This document shows, piece after piece, positions 9,439 through 17,463 of a DNA stretch of 64,000 nt; position 1 is the stretch's first letter, and each line of letters starts with the position of its first letter. The position numbers and the translations under genes were made by a program. The notes beneath the pieces are model-generated. The model searched no databases, was not told where the DNA came from, and saw nothing but the letters and a program-made list of their open reading frames with translations. Where the stretch lies: positions 1 through 64,000 of the forward strand of contig CAUUMS010000007.1 in the NCBI GenBank assembly GCA_963546395.1. Reading direction: 5' to 3'. The stretch comes from Bacteroides_D sp963546395 (GTDB lineage: Bacteria; Bacteroidota; Bacteroidia; Bacteroidales; CAJPTX01).

Positions 9439-10285
9439 GTTCCCCCTCAGCCATTGGGGCGCACGCCTGGGCCTTCAGCCCACCCTGTGGGTGCTGCTGC
9501 TTATCAATGCGGCCCTGTTCCTTCTGTACCAGGCCGTCGCGCTGATTAGCCGTTTCACGGATCCGGGCATCGCGCGGGCTTTCGTCACCTCACTCGCACT
9601 CCCAGCCTCTCCTACCCGACTGTTCCTCCACCCCTGGGCTCCGATCACTTACATGTTCTTCCATCAGGATTTCTTCCACATCCTGTTCAACATGCTGTGG
9701 CTCGTGACCTTCGGCCGCCTGTTTCTGCTCCGCATGCCAGCCTATCGGCTGCGCAACCTCTACATCTGGGGTGGCATTGCCGGGGGTGTGCTCTACGTGC
9801 TCGCCTACAATGTGATTCCCTATTTCAGCCCCGTAGCCAACGTCTCCATTGCGCTGGGGGCCTCGGCCGCCGTCATGGCCATCACCATTGCCACCGTCCT
9901 CCTCTCTCCCAACGAGAGGGTGTACCTGTACGGATTTATTGCCATCCGCATAAAATGGCTCGGCCTGGCCATCATCGCCATCGACATTCTCAGCGTCATG
10001 GGGAGCAACGCTGGGGGCCACATTGCCCATCTCGGTGGTGCAGCCATGGGGTGGCTATATGTCCATTCGCTCCGCCACAGGGCCTACCTCGATCACCCTT
10101 TTGCCTGGATAGCCTCACGCTGGGCCGCATCTCCCCGACCGCGCCCTCGTAAGACTCCCCCGAAGGCGGGGAGCCCATCGTCCTCGGCCGATCAGCTGCA
10201 AGCCATCCTCCGCAAGCTAGCCCGTGGTGGCTACAGCGCATTGAGTGCCGAGGAGAAGGAAATACTATTCCGCTCACGTCAGTAG
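9419..10285 (+). CDS. Second rhomboid protease with C-terminal cytosolic tail
   Basis: 288-aa rhomboid paralogue. It has an HxxxN-type motif (HILFNMLWLVTFGR), catalytic Ser149 in GASAA and His204 in HIAHLGG. After the last span (near 205-220) comes a basic Pro-rich linker (SPRPRPRKTPPKAGSPS) and a short helical end (LQAILRKLARGGYSALSAEEKEILF), matching the C-terminal domain often attached to Bacteroidetes rhomboids. Its start lies inside the end of the previous rhomboid gene (20-nt overlap), implying translational coupling and perhaps a paired function. Confidence 0.88.
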   Translation: MARYTGRFPLSHWGARLGLQPTLWVLLLINAALFLLYQAVALISRFTDPGIARAFVTSLALPASPTRLFLHPWAPITYMFFHQDFFHILFNMLWLVTFGRLFLLRMPAYRLRNLYIWGGIAGGVLYVLAYNVIPYFSPVANVSIALGASAAVMAITIATVLLSPNERVYLYGFIAIRIKWLGLAIIAIDILSVMGSNAGGHIAHLGGAAMGWLYVHSLRHRAYLDHPFAWIASRWAASPRPRPRKTPPKAGSPSSSADQLQAILRKLARGGYSALSAEEKEILFRSRQ

Positions 10286-10292
10286 ATCTCCC

Positions 10293-11390
10293 ATGCGGTG
10301 GCGACGACTCCCACGAAGGCTACTCACCCTCACGAACATAGCCCTCGCCCTCTTGCTGGGCGGTAGCTACCTGGCGCTCTGGGTCAATCCTGCCCACTTC
10401 TGGCTCCCTAGCCTACTCGCGCTGGGGGCTCCGCTGCTCATCATCGCCAACCTGCTCTTTCTGATCCTCTGGATCATATTCCGTCGGCGAGCCGTCTGGA
10501 TCCCGCTCATTGCCCTCGTGCTGGGCATCCCATTCATGGGACGATTCGTGCAGCTGCGTACCCATAGCTCCGCTGATAACCAGTCGAGTACGTTAAACAT
10601 CCTCACCTACAACGTCAACCTATTCCGACTCTATAGCTGGTCTGCCAAGCCGCCCACCCCGCACGATGTGGCCAACTTGTGCTCGCAGCTTCAGGCCGAC
10701 ATCGTTTGTCTGCAAGAGTTCCTAACCCTCGACACGGGTTTTACCGACTCGATGGCCCGTGCGCTTTTCGGGGGCCACGCCCGGATACACTACATCATGC
10801 AGCTCAAGAGTCGCAGCTACGGGCTTGCCCTTTTCAGCCATCATCCCATCGTCGCCTCGGGTACTATACTTTTCCCCGACACATTCAACGGGGCCATGTA
10901 CTGCGACATCGACCTTGGGCACGACACCGTGCGCATTTATAACATCCATCTGCAATCATTCCGCCTCGGGCCACGCGATCTCGCATTCCTTCGCAACCCT
11001 CGCATTACCCCCGAGCGCAGCTCGTTACGCCGCATTCGGAGCATAGCCCAGCGCATCCGTAAGGCCCTGGCACTCCGCGGGCAGCAGACCGATACGCTGC
11101 AATCCCACATTGCCCGCTCGCCCTACCCGGTGATCGTATGTGGTGACTTCAATGACTCCCCCATCTCCTACGCATACCAGCGACTGCGGGGCAACCTCCT
11201 CGATGCCTTTTGCGAGGCAGGGAGCGGATTTGGCAGCACCTACCGCAACCTATTCCCAGCCTATCGCATCGACTACACCTTTCACACTCCCAGCCTCAAG
11301 CTGCTGCGCTGCACTGCGCCGAGCGTCCCCTACTCCGACCATTACCCAGTGCTGACTACCTTCCTCTACGACAGCCTACAACACCATTGA
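10293..11390 (+). CDS. Membrane-anchored endonuclease/exonuclease/phosphatase family protein
   Basis: 365 aa. The N-terminus carries about three hydrophobic segments (residues 12-30, 36-62, 66-84), followed by a soluble domain of the DNase I-like fold: LNILTYNVNLFR, VCLQEF, then ALFSHHPI, IYNIHLQS, VICGDFNDSP, YRIDYTF and SDHYPV. All metal and catalytic landmarks (N, E, D-x-N, D, H) are present. This family includes phosphodiesterases acting on nucleic acids, phospholipids or inositol phosphates; the substrate cannot be read from sequence. ATG at 10293 chosen, 7 nt after the rhomboid stop; same operon. Confidence 0.88.
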   Translation: MRWRRLPRRLLTLTNIALALLLGGSYLALWVNPAHFWLPSLLALGAPLLIIANLLFLILWIIFRRRAVWIPLIALVLGIPFMGRFVQLRTHSSADNQSSTLNILTYNVNLFRLYSWSAKPPTPHDVANLCSQLQADIVCLQEFLTLDTGFTDSMARALFGGHARIHYIMQLKSRSYGLALFSHHPIVASGTILFPDTFNGAMYCDIDLGHDTVRIYNIHLQSFRLGPRDLAFLRNPRITPERSSLRRIRSIAQRIRKALALRGQQTDTLQSHIARSPYPVIVCGDFNDSPISYAYQRLRGNLLDAFCEAGSGFGSTYRNLFPAYRIDYTFHTPSLKLLRCTAPSVPYSDHYPVLTTFLYDSLQHH

Positions 11391-11395
11391 ATCGT

Positions 11396-12469
11396 ATGCT
11401 AAATCTACGGATCCAACTCCGGCCGCTCTCCAGGCGATGCGTGTGCAGCCCTTGGCCTATGGTGGTGCTATTCCTGCTAGGAGCCCTTGGTGCCTGCCAG
11501 TCCCAGGGCAGCTCCTCGCCCAATGCGTCGAGCAAAACCTACATCTCGCTCTCCGGTGATGCCATCGGCACCTACTACCGCATCACGTGTGCTGACACGG
11601 TGCATCCGGGTTTGCAGTCGGCTCTCGACTCCATCTTTCGTGCCATCACCCTCGACTTCTCCGTCTACGAGCCGCAATCCATGCTCACGGCCTTCAATCA
11701 GTCCGAGCGGGGAATCTACTCACCCCATTTGGCCGCCCTCCTCCGTAGGGCCCAGCCGATCCATGCGCTCACCTCTGGGCGTTTCGACCCCACCGTTGGG
11801 CCGCTCGTCAAGCTCTGGGGGTTCGATGGGGCCACGCCAGCCACCATCGATAGTGCCAGCGTGCGCACCGTGCTCACCTACACCGGGCTGCAATATGTGG
11901 CAGTGCAAGGCGATTCGGTGGTAAAACAAGATGCGCGTGTTCAGCTCACGCTCAATGCCATAGCCAAGGGGTATGCCGTGGACTGCATTGCCGAATATCT
12001 CGAGTCGCACTCCGTGCACGATTACCTGGTGGAGGTCGGGGGTGAGTTGCGTGTGGCGGGCCTATCGCCACGAGGCCGCGAGTGGGTTATTGGCATCGAG
12101 ACGCCAGCTCCCAATGCTCCGCTAGGGGCCAGCATTGCCCAGCGTGTGGCTGTGGGACAGGGGGCCGTGGCCACCTCGGGCAATTACCGCAAGTTCATCG
12201 AGCGCAACGGCAAAACGTGGGGCCACACCATAGATCCCACCACCGGTTACCCGGCTATCAATCCGCTGCTGAGTGCCACGGTGCTATGTCGCTCATGCAC
12301 AGAGGCTGATGCCCTGGCTACGGGACTCATGGCATTGGGGCCAGAGGCCTCGAAGGCCCTCGTGGAGCAGCTCGATAGCGTGGAGGCGGTGCTCATCTAC
12401 CGCGACGACGAGGGCAACCTGGCCACCTGGTACTCCACCGGAGCCCTCTCCATGGTGCTCGACCGGTAA
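11396..12469 (+). CDS. apbE: ApbE-family FAD:protein FMN transferase
   Basis: Attaches FMN covalently to threonine in target proteins such as NqrB/NqrC or RnfG. 357 aa. It has a lipoprotein signal with LGAC and Cys34 as the modified residue, so the enzyme is periplasmic and membrane-tethered. Family motifs: GTYYRI near the N-terminus, GRFDPTVGPLVKLWGF, LNAIAKGYAVD, VEVGGELRVAG, VATSGNYRKF and the metal-binding HTIDPTTGYPA, then CTEADALATGLMALG. ATG at 11396 is 5 nt after the preceding stop. No flavoprotein substrate gene lies in the window. Confidence 0.95.
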   Translation: MLNLRIQLRPLSRRCVCSPWPMVVLFLLGALGACQSQGSSSPNASSKTYISLSGDAIGTYYRITCADTVHPGLQSALDSIFRAITLDFSVYEPQSMLTAFNQSERGIYSPHLAALLRRAQPIHALTSGRFDPTVGPLVKLWGFDGATPATIDSASVRTVLTYTGLQYVAVQGDSVVKQDARVQLTLNAIAKGYAVDCIAEYLESHSVHDYLVEVGGELRVAGLSPRGREWVIGIETPAPNAPLGASIAQRVAVGQGAVATSGNYRKFIERNGKTWGHTIDPTTGYPAINPLLSATVLCRSCTEADALATGLMALGPEASKALVEQLDSVEAVLIYRDDEGNLATWYSTGALSMVLDR

Positions 12470-12552
12470 CATCACCCCGCGAACAAGGGGCTACATCTCA
12501 GCCTCTACAGGGCTGAAGCCACACACATTCCCCTCAGTCCAGCGGGAAATCC

Positions 12553-12771
12553 TTACTGTCGGCTACATCCGTAGCACGAGGTGCAGTCCTTCCTGTTGTG
12601 CAGCAGCCCCTCCTCCACCCGTGGGCACTGTATCCCCCGGGCCCGCATGGCCGGGCTGTGGCCAGCCGAGGTCTCCGGGAATTGGTGTGAGCGGTGAAAA
12701 AACACCTTGATGCCAAATCCCACAAAGCAAAGTGCCACCAGGAATACCGTGAGACCAATGATAGCTAGCAT
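12553..12771 (-). CDS. Small Cys-containing membrane protein
   Basis: 72 aa. One N-terminal hydrophobic helix (MLAIIGLTVFLVALCFVGFGIKVF with a break), then a conserved-looking cytoplasmic segment HQFPETSAGHSPAMRARGIQC and a short Cys-rich tail CTSCYGC. The order 'one span, RFP/HIG-like motif, MRxRGIxC' matches a small conserved Bacteroidetes family often encoded near apbE/NQR genes; its function is not established. A TACCTTTC box at about 12796-12803 sits upstream. It converges with apbE. Confidence 0.7.
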   Translation of the reverse strand: MLAIIGLTVFLVALCFVGFGIKVFFHRSHQFPETSAGHSPAMRARGIQCPRVEEGLLHNRKDCTSCYGCSRQ

Positions 12772-12860
12772 GGAAGCCCGTTGTCTATAAACTGGCGAAA
12801 GGTAAGCATATTCCGCCACCCGGCGTACATGTCACTGCGTGGCCCACACCGCCATGCAGG

Positions 12861-13829
12861 CTAACCCTGGGGCGGTAGAGGAACAGCTCTGCGCAATTTT
12901 CCCTGCCAGGTGTTGTTCATCTCCAGGGCCTTCTCAAAGCGCGCCAGCAGCTGATCGTTGCGCACAAGTCCCCACTGCGGGGCCACCAGGTAGCGGGGTG
13001 GGCATTCGGCCCCCACACGTTCGATGGCGACCTGCCAGGGCATCTGTGGCACCAGACGACACAGGAACTGCAAATACCCCTCCAGCGTGAACAGGGGGAT
13101 CCCCTCCGGGTCGTTCCTCCACTCATTCTCTAGCACAGTGCCTCGAAGCACCTGTAGCTGATGCAATTTTATGGACGAGATGGGCAACTCGCAAGCTTCG
13201 CGCACGCTGTCGATCATCATGGGCTCATCCTCTCCGGGTAAGCCAAGAATCATGTGCAGTCCCACCCGAATGCCCGCCTCATGGAGTTGCCGCGTTGCCC
13301 TGCGTGTAGCCTCGCTGTTGTGCCCACGATGAATGCGCCGCAGGGTACCATCATGCATGCTCTCAGCCCCCAGCTCCACCATCAGCACGCACCGTTGCGA
13401 CAGCTCCGCCAGCAGCCGGATGACCTCCCCGGGAAGACAATCGGGGCGCGTGCCCACCACTAATCCCCTCACCTGCGGGCAAACCAACGCCTGCTCAAAG
13501 AGTGCCCGCAGCTCCTCCGCCGGCGCATACGTGTTGGTGTAAGCCTGGAAATAGGCCATATACCCTTCGGCCCGGCGATAGCGCGCAGCGTGGAATGCAA
13601 TTCCCTCCTCCACCTGCTGTGTCACCCCCTTGCTCGGTGCGCAGTAGCTGGGATTGAAGGCCGCATTGTTGCAGTAGATGCACCCTCCCGCCCCATTGCG
13701 CCCTGGCCGGTGTGGGCAGCTGAGCCCAGCGTCGATTGTTAACTTCTGCACCCGCCCGCCAAAGAGGCCCCGCATGTAGCGGGCGTACGAGTGGAAGCGT
13801 CGCCGATCGCCCCAGGGGAATAGCCCCAT
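12861..13829 (-). CDS. TIGR01212-family radical SAM protein (YtqA-like)
   Basis: Radical SAM enzyme with the family's extended cluster motif: Cys38, Cys50 and Cys53 in CPHRPGRNGAGGCIYC, coordinating the 4Fe-4S cluster. Other landmarks are RRRFHSYARYMRGLFGG at the N-terminus, ELGAESMHDGTLRRIHRGH, GLHMILGLPGEDE, and IKLHQLQVLRGT. The reaction is not settled for this family. I start at MGLFPWGDRR, the usual N-terminus of homologues; in-frame ATGs also exist at 13862 and 13892, the latter overlapping the preceding gene by 22 nt. Downstream of and co-directional with the PorE-like gene. Confidence 0.88.
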   Translation of the reverse strand: MGLFPWGDRRRFHSYARYMRGLFGGRVQKLTIDAGLSCPHRPGRNGAGGCIYCNNAAFNPSYCAPSKGVTQQVEEGIAFHAARYRRAEGYMAYFQAYTNTYAPAEELRALFEQALVCPQVRGLVVGTRPDCLPGEVIRLLAELSQRCVLMVELGAESMHDGTLRRIHRGHNSEATRRATRQLHEAGIRVGLHMILGLPGEDEPMMIDSVREACELPISSIKLHQLQVLRGTVLENEWRNDPEGIPLFTLEGYLQFLCRLVPQMPWQVAIERVGAECPPRYLVAPQWGLVRNDQLLARFEKALEMNNTWQGKLRRAVPLPPQG

Positions 13830-13870
13830 GTTGCCCCCTGCATCCTCGCGTAGGCTCCTCATTGCCAACC

Positions 13871-15844
13871 CTATAGGGATATGATGTGACACTCGGTTCG
13901 ACGGTTCTCAGCGCGTCCCTCGGCCGTGTCATTGCTCTTCACAGGCTTTGATGCCCCGTGGCCCACGCTCTCGATGCGCTTAGCTGCTATGCCCTGGCTT
14001 TGTAGATAGCGTGAGACGCTCTCGGCCCTGCGACGCGATAGGGACATGTTGTGCTTCGCTGTCCCCTGATTATCAGTGTGTCCCGCAATGCGAATGCGCA
14101 CTGTGGTGTGCCGTTTGAGGAGCTCCACCCAACGGTTGAGCTCCACGTGCGACTCCGCGCTCAGGCTGTCGGAGTCGGTGGCGAAGAACACGTTACGCAG
14201 CGTCGTGCTGGCGCCGACACGCAGCGGCATCAGGCGTACACGCTGCTCGTAGGGGGCCCCTGGCAGGTATTGACCCGTGAAATCGAAGTGTAGCGACTGG
14301 TCGATGTATCCGCCGCACGAGGCGAATAGCCCGTAGCTTCGTCCCACGGGAAGGCAAACGATGAACTGCCCCATCTCATCCGCCTGGCTCTGCATCACCG
14401 TGTCGCCCGTGGCTAGATCCACCAGCTGACAGCGGCCGGACAGCGGCTTACCGTTCGTGCCATCCTCCACGATGCCCTTAAGGTACGACACGGGGGTCGG
14501 GCGCATGGAATCGGGCAGCGTGAATGAGTAGATATCGAGCCCCGACTGCTCACCCCGACGGCCTGAGGCGTAGTAGGCCGTGCTACCGCTGGGAGCCACG
14601 ATGAGCCCCATGTCGGCATGCGCAGTATTGATGGGATACCCCAGATTCTGCGGCTCGCTCCACGTCGTGTCTGTCCCCTTGCGGGTGGTGCGAAACAGGT
14701 CGAGATCGCCCAACCCCGGGTGCCCATTGCTGGCAAAGAAGAGGGTGCTATTGTCAAAATGCATGAACGGCGATTGCTCATCGGCAAAGGTGTTCACTGC
14801 GGGCCCCAGGTTTATCGCGCGCCCCCAACGCCCTGCCGAATCCTGCGTGGAGCACCACACATCGTATCCGCCGTGGCCCCCAGGCCTGTTGCTTGCGAAG
14901 TAAAGCGTGCGACCATCCGAGGACACAGAGGGCTGTTTGTCGCTGTAACCACGCACGTTGACTGGTGGCGGTAGTGCCCGTGGTGGGCCCCATCGCCCGT
15001 CACGCTGCCTGTCGGTGTAGTAGATGTTGCATGGCCCATTGCACCGGGTGAAATACATGCGCTGCGCCAGGGCCGATATGGATTGTGCCCCCTCGTTCTG
15101 CGGCGAGTCCACCGGTTCGCCTAACGTGCGGGCAGCACCCCACGCCTGCGCCGATTCGTCCCAGCGCGCAAGGTACATGTCCTCCTGCATAACGTTCAGA
15201 TTGCTAGGAGGATCGCCCAACACCTTGCGAGTGAAGGAGAGCGTCTTCCCATCGGCCGTGATGGATGGGAAATACTCATCTGCCGACGTGTTCACCCCTC
15301 CCTGCACGGGCTCGGGATCGATGGGCACGGGGTGTGCCATGGCATACTGCGCATACTCCCCGCTCGCGATCATCAGCTGGGCAATGCGTGCCCGATGCCC
15401 CGGGCGTGGCTCGCAGGCCAGGTAGCGATGGGCGAGCTGCGTGCACTCCACGTAGTGCCCTGCGCAAAACGCCATGCGCGAGGCATCCAGTATGGCCTTG
15501 GTGTAGAAGAGGCTATCGATGGCCACCGCCTGTAGATCGGCTTGCATGGCCTCCTCCCACTGCCCCATCTCCTCGTAAATCTGACCCCGCAGCAGGTATA
15601 GCTCAATGAATCGTGCGTCCGCTTTCTGCGCTGCCGCCAGGGAGCCGATGGCTGCGGAATATTGCCCCAGTCGGTAGGCCTGCAACGCATCCTGGTAGCA
15701 CTGCGCCGCCCGGCGACTGGTGGTGGTGAGCCGTCGTGCTGGCTGGGCCCACGCTCCCCCATGCATCAGCCACAGAAACACGAGTAGATAACATGCGGCT
15801 ATGCGCAACACGCCTATTCCCGGCAGGGGACGCTCCCATCTCAT
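13871..15844 (-). CDS. porE: PorE-like T9SS OmpA-family protein
   Basis: 657 aa with the four-part architecture of Porphyromonas PorE: N-terminal TPR repeats (about 35-170), a WD40/PD40 beta-propeller (about 190-460; blades DEYFPSITADGKTLSFTR, SDKQPSVSSDGRTLYFAS, ADEQSPFMHFDNSTLFFAS), a carboxypeptidase regulatory-like domain (about 465-550), and a C-terminal OmpA peptidoglycan-binding domain (FATDSDSLSAES, IRIAGHTDNQG, RAESVSRYL, AENRRTE). PorE links the T9SS to peptidoglycan. A signal peptide ends GGAWAQ without a clear lipobox. The -7 box (15850-15857) nearly abuts the ATG at 15844; GTG at 15811 is an alternative start that still leaves a signal peptide. The paralogue-versus-PorE assignment needs phylogeny. 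Confidence 0.8.
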   Translation of the reverse strand: MRWERPLPGIGVLRIAACYLLVFLWLMHGGAWAQPARRLTTTSRRAAQCYQDALQAYRLGQYSAAIGSLAAAQKADARFIELYLLRGQIYEEMGQWEEAMQADLQAVAIDSLFYTKAILDASRMAFCAGHYVECTQLAHRYLACEPRPGHRARIAQLMIASGEYAQYAMAHPVPIDPEPVQGGVNTSADEYFPSITADGKTLSFTRKVLGDPPSNLNVMQEDMYLARWDESAQAWGAARTLGEPVDSPQNEGAQSISALAQRMYFTRCNGPCNIYYTDRQRDGRWGPPRALPPPVNVRGYSDKQPSVSSDGRTLYFASNRPGGHGGYDVWCSTQDSAGRWGRAINLGPAVNTFADEQSPFMHFDNSTLFFASNGHPGLGDLDLFRTTRKGTDTTWSEPQNLGYPINTAHADMGLIVAPSGSTAYYASGRRGEQSGLDIYSFTLPDSMRPTPVSYLKGIVEDGTNGKPLSGRCQLVDLATGDTVMQSQADEMGQFIVCLPVGRSYGLFASCGGYIDQSLHFDFTGQYLPGAPYEQRVRLMPLRVGASTTLRNVFFATDSDSLSAESHVELNRWVELLKRHTTVRIRIAGHTDNQGTAKHNMSLSRRRAESVSRYLQSQGIAAKRIESVGHGASKPVKSNDTAEGRAENRRTECHIISL

Positions 15845-15849
15845 GCCCG

Positions 15850-15857
15850 CAAAGGTA
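15850..15857 (-). promoter_or_regulatory. -7 promoter box of the PorE-like gene
   Basis: TACCTTTG on the minus strand. The expected transcription start falls at about 15843, at or inside the first ATG, so the mRNA would be leaderless unless translation begins at GTG 15811. Confidence 0.5.
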
Positions 15858-15983
15858 CGCATTTCATCCTTCAGCACCATCCGTAACTATCGTATCTCAA
15901 GGGCCTGAAAGCCAATCACCGATCCCATGCGGGGACAATTGGCCGGGTGCCGGTGCTATGGAGCCCATTTCTGCGCCGGGCGA

Positions 15984-16075
15984 GGCTACCACGAGGGCAT
16001 TCACGCTGTACCATCGCCGTATCAAACCCATATTTGGTGGGAGAAATACGGACTTGGTGCGTTGTTGCTATGCTG
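15984..16075 (+). repeat. Dispersed palindromic element, copy 1
   Basis: Starts GGCTACCA. The core palindrome at 16015-16062 pairs CGTATCAAACCCATATTT with AAATACGGACTTGGTGCG, with several mismatches and wobbles. It is followed by GTTGCTATGCT. It shares layout with copies at 39841 and 58201: the same 37-38 nt from GGCTA to the ATCAA of the stem. It lies in the gap between the PorE-like gene and hemW. The flanking gap otherwise holds no gene. Confidence 0.75.
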
Positions 16076-16137
16076 GGGTTGCGGCACATCCCGGGCGGAA
16101 GCGGCCCATGAGTCATCTCGTGTGGGCCATGGGCAGA

Positions 16138-17316
16138 CTAGGGCATCAGGGAGAGAATCACGGCATCGGTGAGCAGGAAATGCTCTGGCTCCATGGCTAG
16201 CCACTCGCCACGTGGGCAGAGGATTCCGCGGCGAATCCACGGCTCGGCCTGCTGACGTAAGCGTTGCATGGCCTCCAGGCCATATTGCCGTGCACCTGCC
16301 GCCAGGTTGAGCCCCTGGGCTGTGCGCAGCCGGGTGAGCAGCCACTCGCTGAACTGCTCCTCAGGGGTGAGCTCTTCCCGCGTGTACGGCAGCTCATGGT
16401 GCCCCAGCGCGGCGGCGTATTCCCTGTAGTTGGCCACGGCCCACCAGCGACAGTGACCCCCATCGAAGGAGTGCGCCCCGGGCCCCAGCCCCAGGTATGG
16501 GAGGCCGGACCAGTAGTTGCCGTTGTGCACGGCTTGGCGATGCGGGAGCGCAAAGTTCGACACCTCATAGTGCTCATACCCAGCGTCTACCAACGCGCGG
16601 CGCACAAGGTGAAAGTGCCACTGGCTCACCTCGTCCTCCACCTCGGTCATCCTGCGGCTGCGGCAGGCGTAATCGTAGCGTGTGCCAGGCTCGCGGGTCA
16701 AATGGTAGGCTGACACGTGCTCGGGTTTTAGGCGCAGCAATGCCGTGAGCGTCTCGCTCAGCTCCTCGCCTGTTTGGCTCGGAATGCCGTAGATGACATC
16801 CACGGAGATGTTGCTGAAGCCAGCCTCACGGGCCATGTTCACGGCCTCGACGGCTTGTAGCGCAGAGTGCCTGCGCCCCAGGAGCTTAAGCAGGCGGGGC
16901 GATAGGGACTGTATGCCGATGCTGAGACGGTTGACTCCCGCTTGGCGGATGGCGCGGAAGTAGTCCAGGGACGCATCGTCCGGATTGCATTCGAAGGTGA
17001 TTTCAGGCACATCCCGATGCGCGTAGCGCGTGAGGACGGCCTCTAGGATGCGCGCCACGTCCCCCTCTCGCAGCAACGATGGGGTGCCTCCCCCGAAGTA
17101 GATGGAGGCCAGGGGCCCCTCGAATGCGTCGCCAGCGAGTTCGAGCTCACGGATAATGTGGTCGGCGTATGCGCTTGGGTACGAGGCGGGTATGAATGAA
17201 TAGAAGTCGCAGTAAATGCACTTCTGGGTGCAAAAGGGCACATGCACATACACCCCGTGCGGCGTAGATGGCAGGGGCTGATGACTGGGCGACAGGGGTG
17301 AGGCAATTTGCGACAT
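16138..17316 (-). CDS. hemW: HemW-like radical SAM protein
   Basis: 392 aa. Radical SAM cluster motif with Cys29, Cys33 and Cys36 (CTQKCIYC), then IYFGGGTPS, FECNPDDA, RLSIGIQSL, DVIYGIPSQT, YHLTREPGT, HYEVSNFA and NYWSGLPYLGLGPGAHSF, all typical of HemW, a haem-binding chaperone-like relative of coproporphyrinogen dehydrogenase HemN. HemN-type enzymes have an extra N-terminal region that is missing here, and the CxxxCxxC without a fourth adjacent Cys also favours HemW. Start at 17316 chosen because the -7 box (17337-17344) places transcription after the more upstream ATG at 17352. Confidence 0.9.
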   Translation of the reverse strand: MSQIASPLSPSHQPLPSTPHGVYVHVPFCTQKCIYCDFYSFIPASYPSAYADHIIRELELAGDAFEGPLASIYFGGGTPSLLREGDVARILEAVLTRYAHRDVPEITFECNPDDASLDYFRAIRQAGVNRLSIGIQSLSPRLLKLLGRRHSALQAVEAVNMAREAGFSNISVDVIYGIPSQTGEELSETLTALLRLKPEHVSAYHLTREPGTRYDYACRSRRMTEVEDEVSQWHFHLVRRALVDAGYEHYEVSNFALPHRQAVHNGNYWSGLPYLGLGPGAHSFDGGHCRWWAVANYREYAAALGHHELPYTREELTPEEQFSEWLLTRLRTAQGLNLAAGARQYGLEAMQRLRQQAEPWIRRGILCPRGEWLAMEPEHFLLTDAVILSLMP

Positions 17317-17336
17317 CTCTCGGGCAATAGTGCTGG

Positions 17337-17344
17337 CAAAGGTA
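17337..17344 (-). promoter_or_regulatory. -7 promoter box of hemW
   Basis: TACCTTTG on the minus strand, 21 nt before the chosen ATG; divergent from the LRR promoter at 17428. Confidence 0.6.
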
Positions 17345-17427
17345 GGGCTCATGGATCGATTGGTTCTCGCTACGGTCAGCCTCTACGGCAATGCGCTTTG
17401 GGGCTAGGATATGCGGGGCTGCGGAGT

Positions 17428-17435
17428 TACCTTTG
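17428..17435 (+). promoter_or_regulatory. -7 promoter box of LRR gene 1
   Basis: TACCTTTG. It is preceded by GCTTTGGGGCTAGGATAT, a block also found in the promoters of the two minus-strand LRR genes with identical 27-nt spacing between TTTG and the box. Confidence 0.6.
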
Positions 17436-17463
17436 CGTCGAGATTCCAGATCGACTGAGAGAT

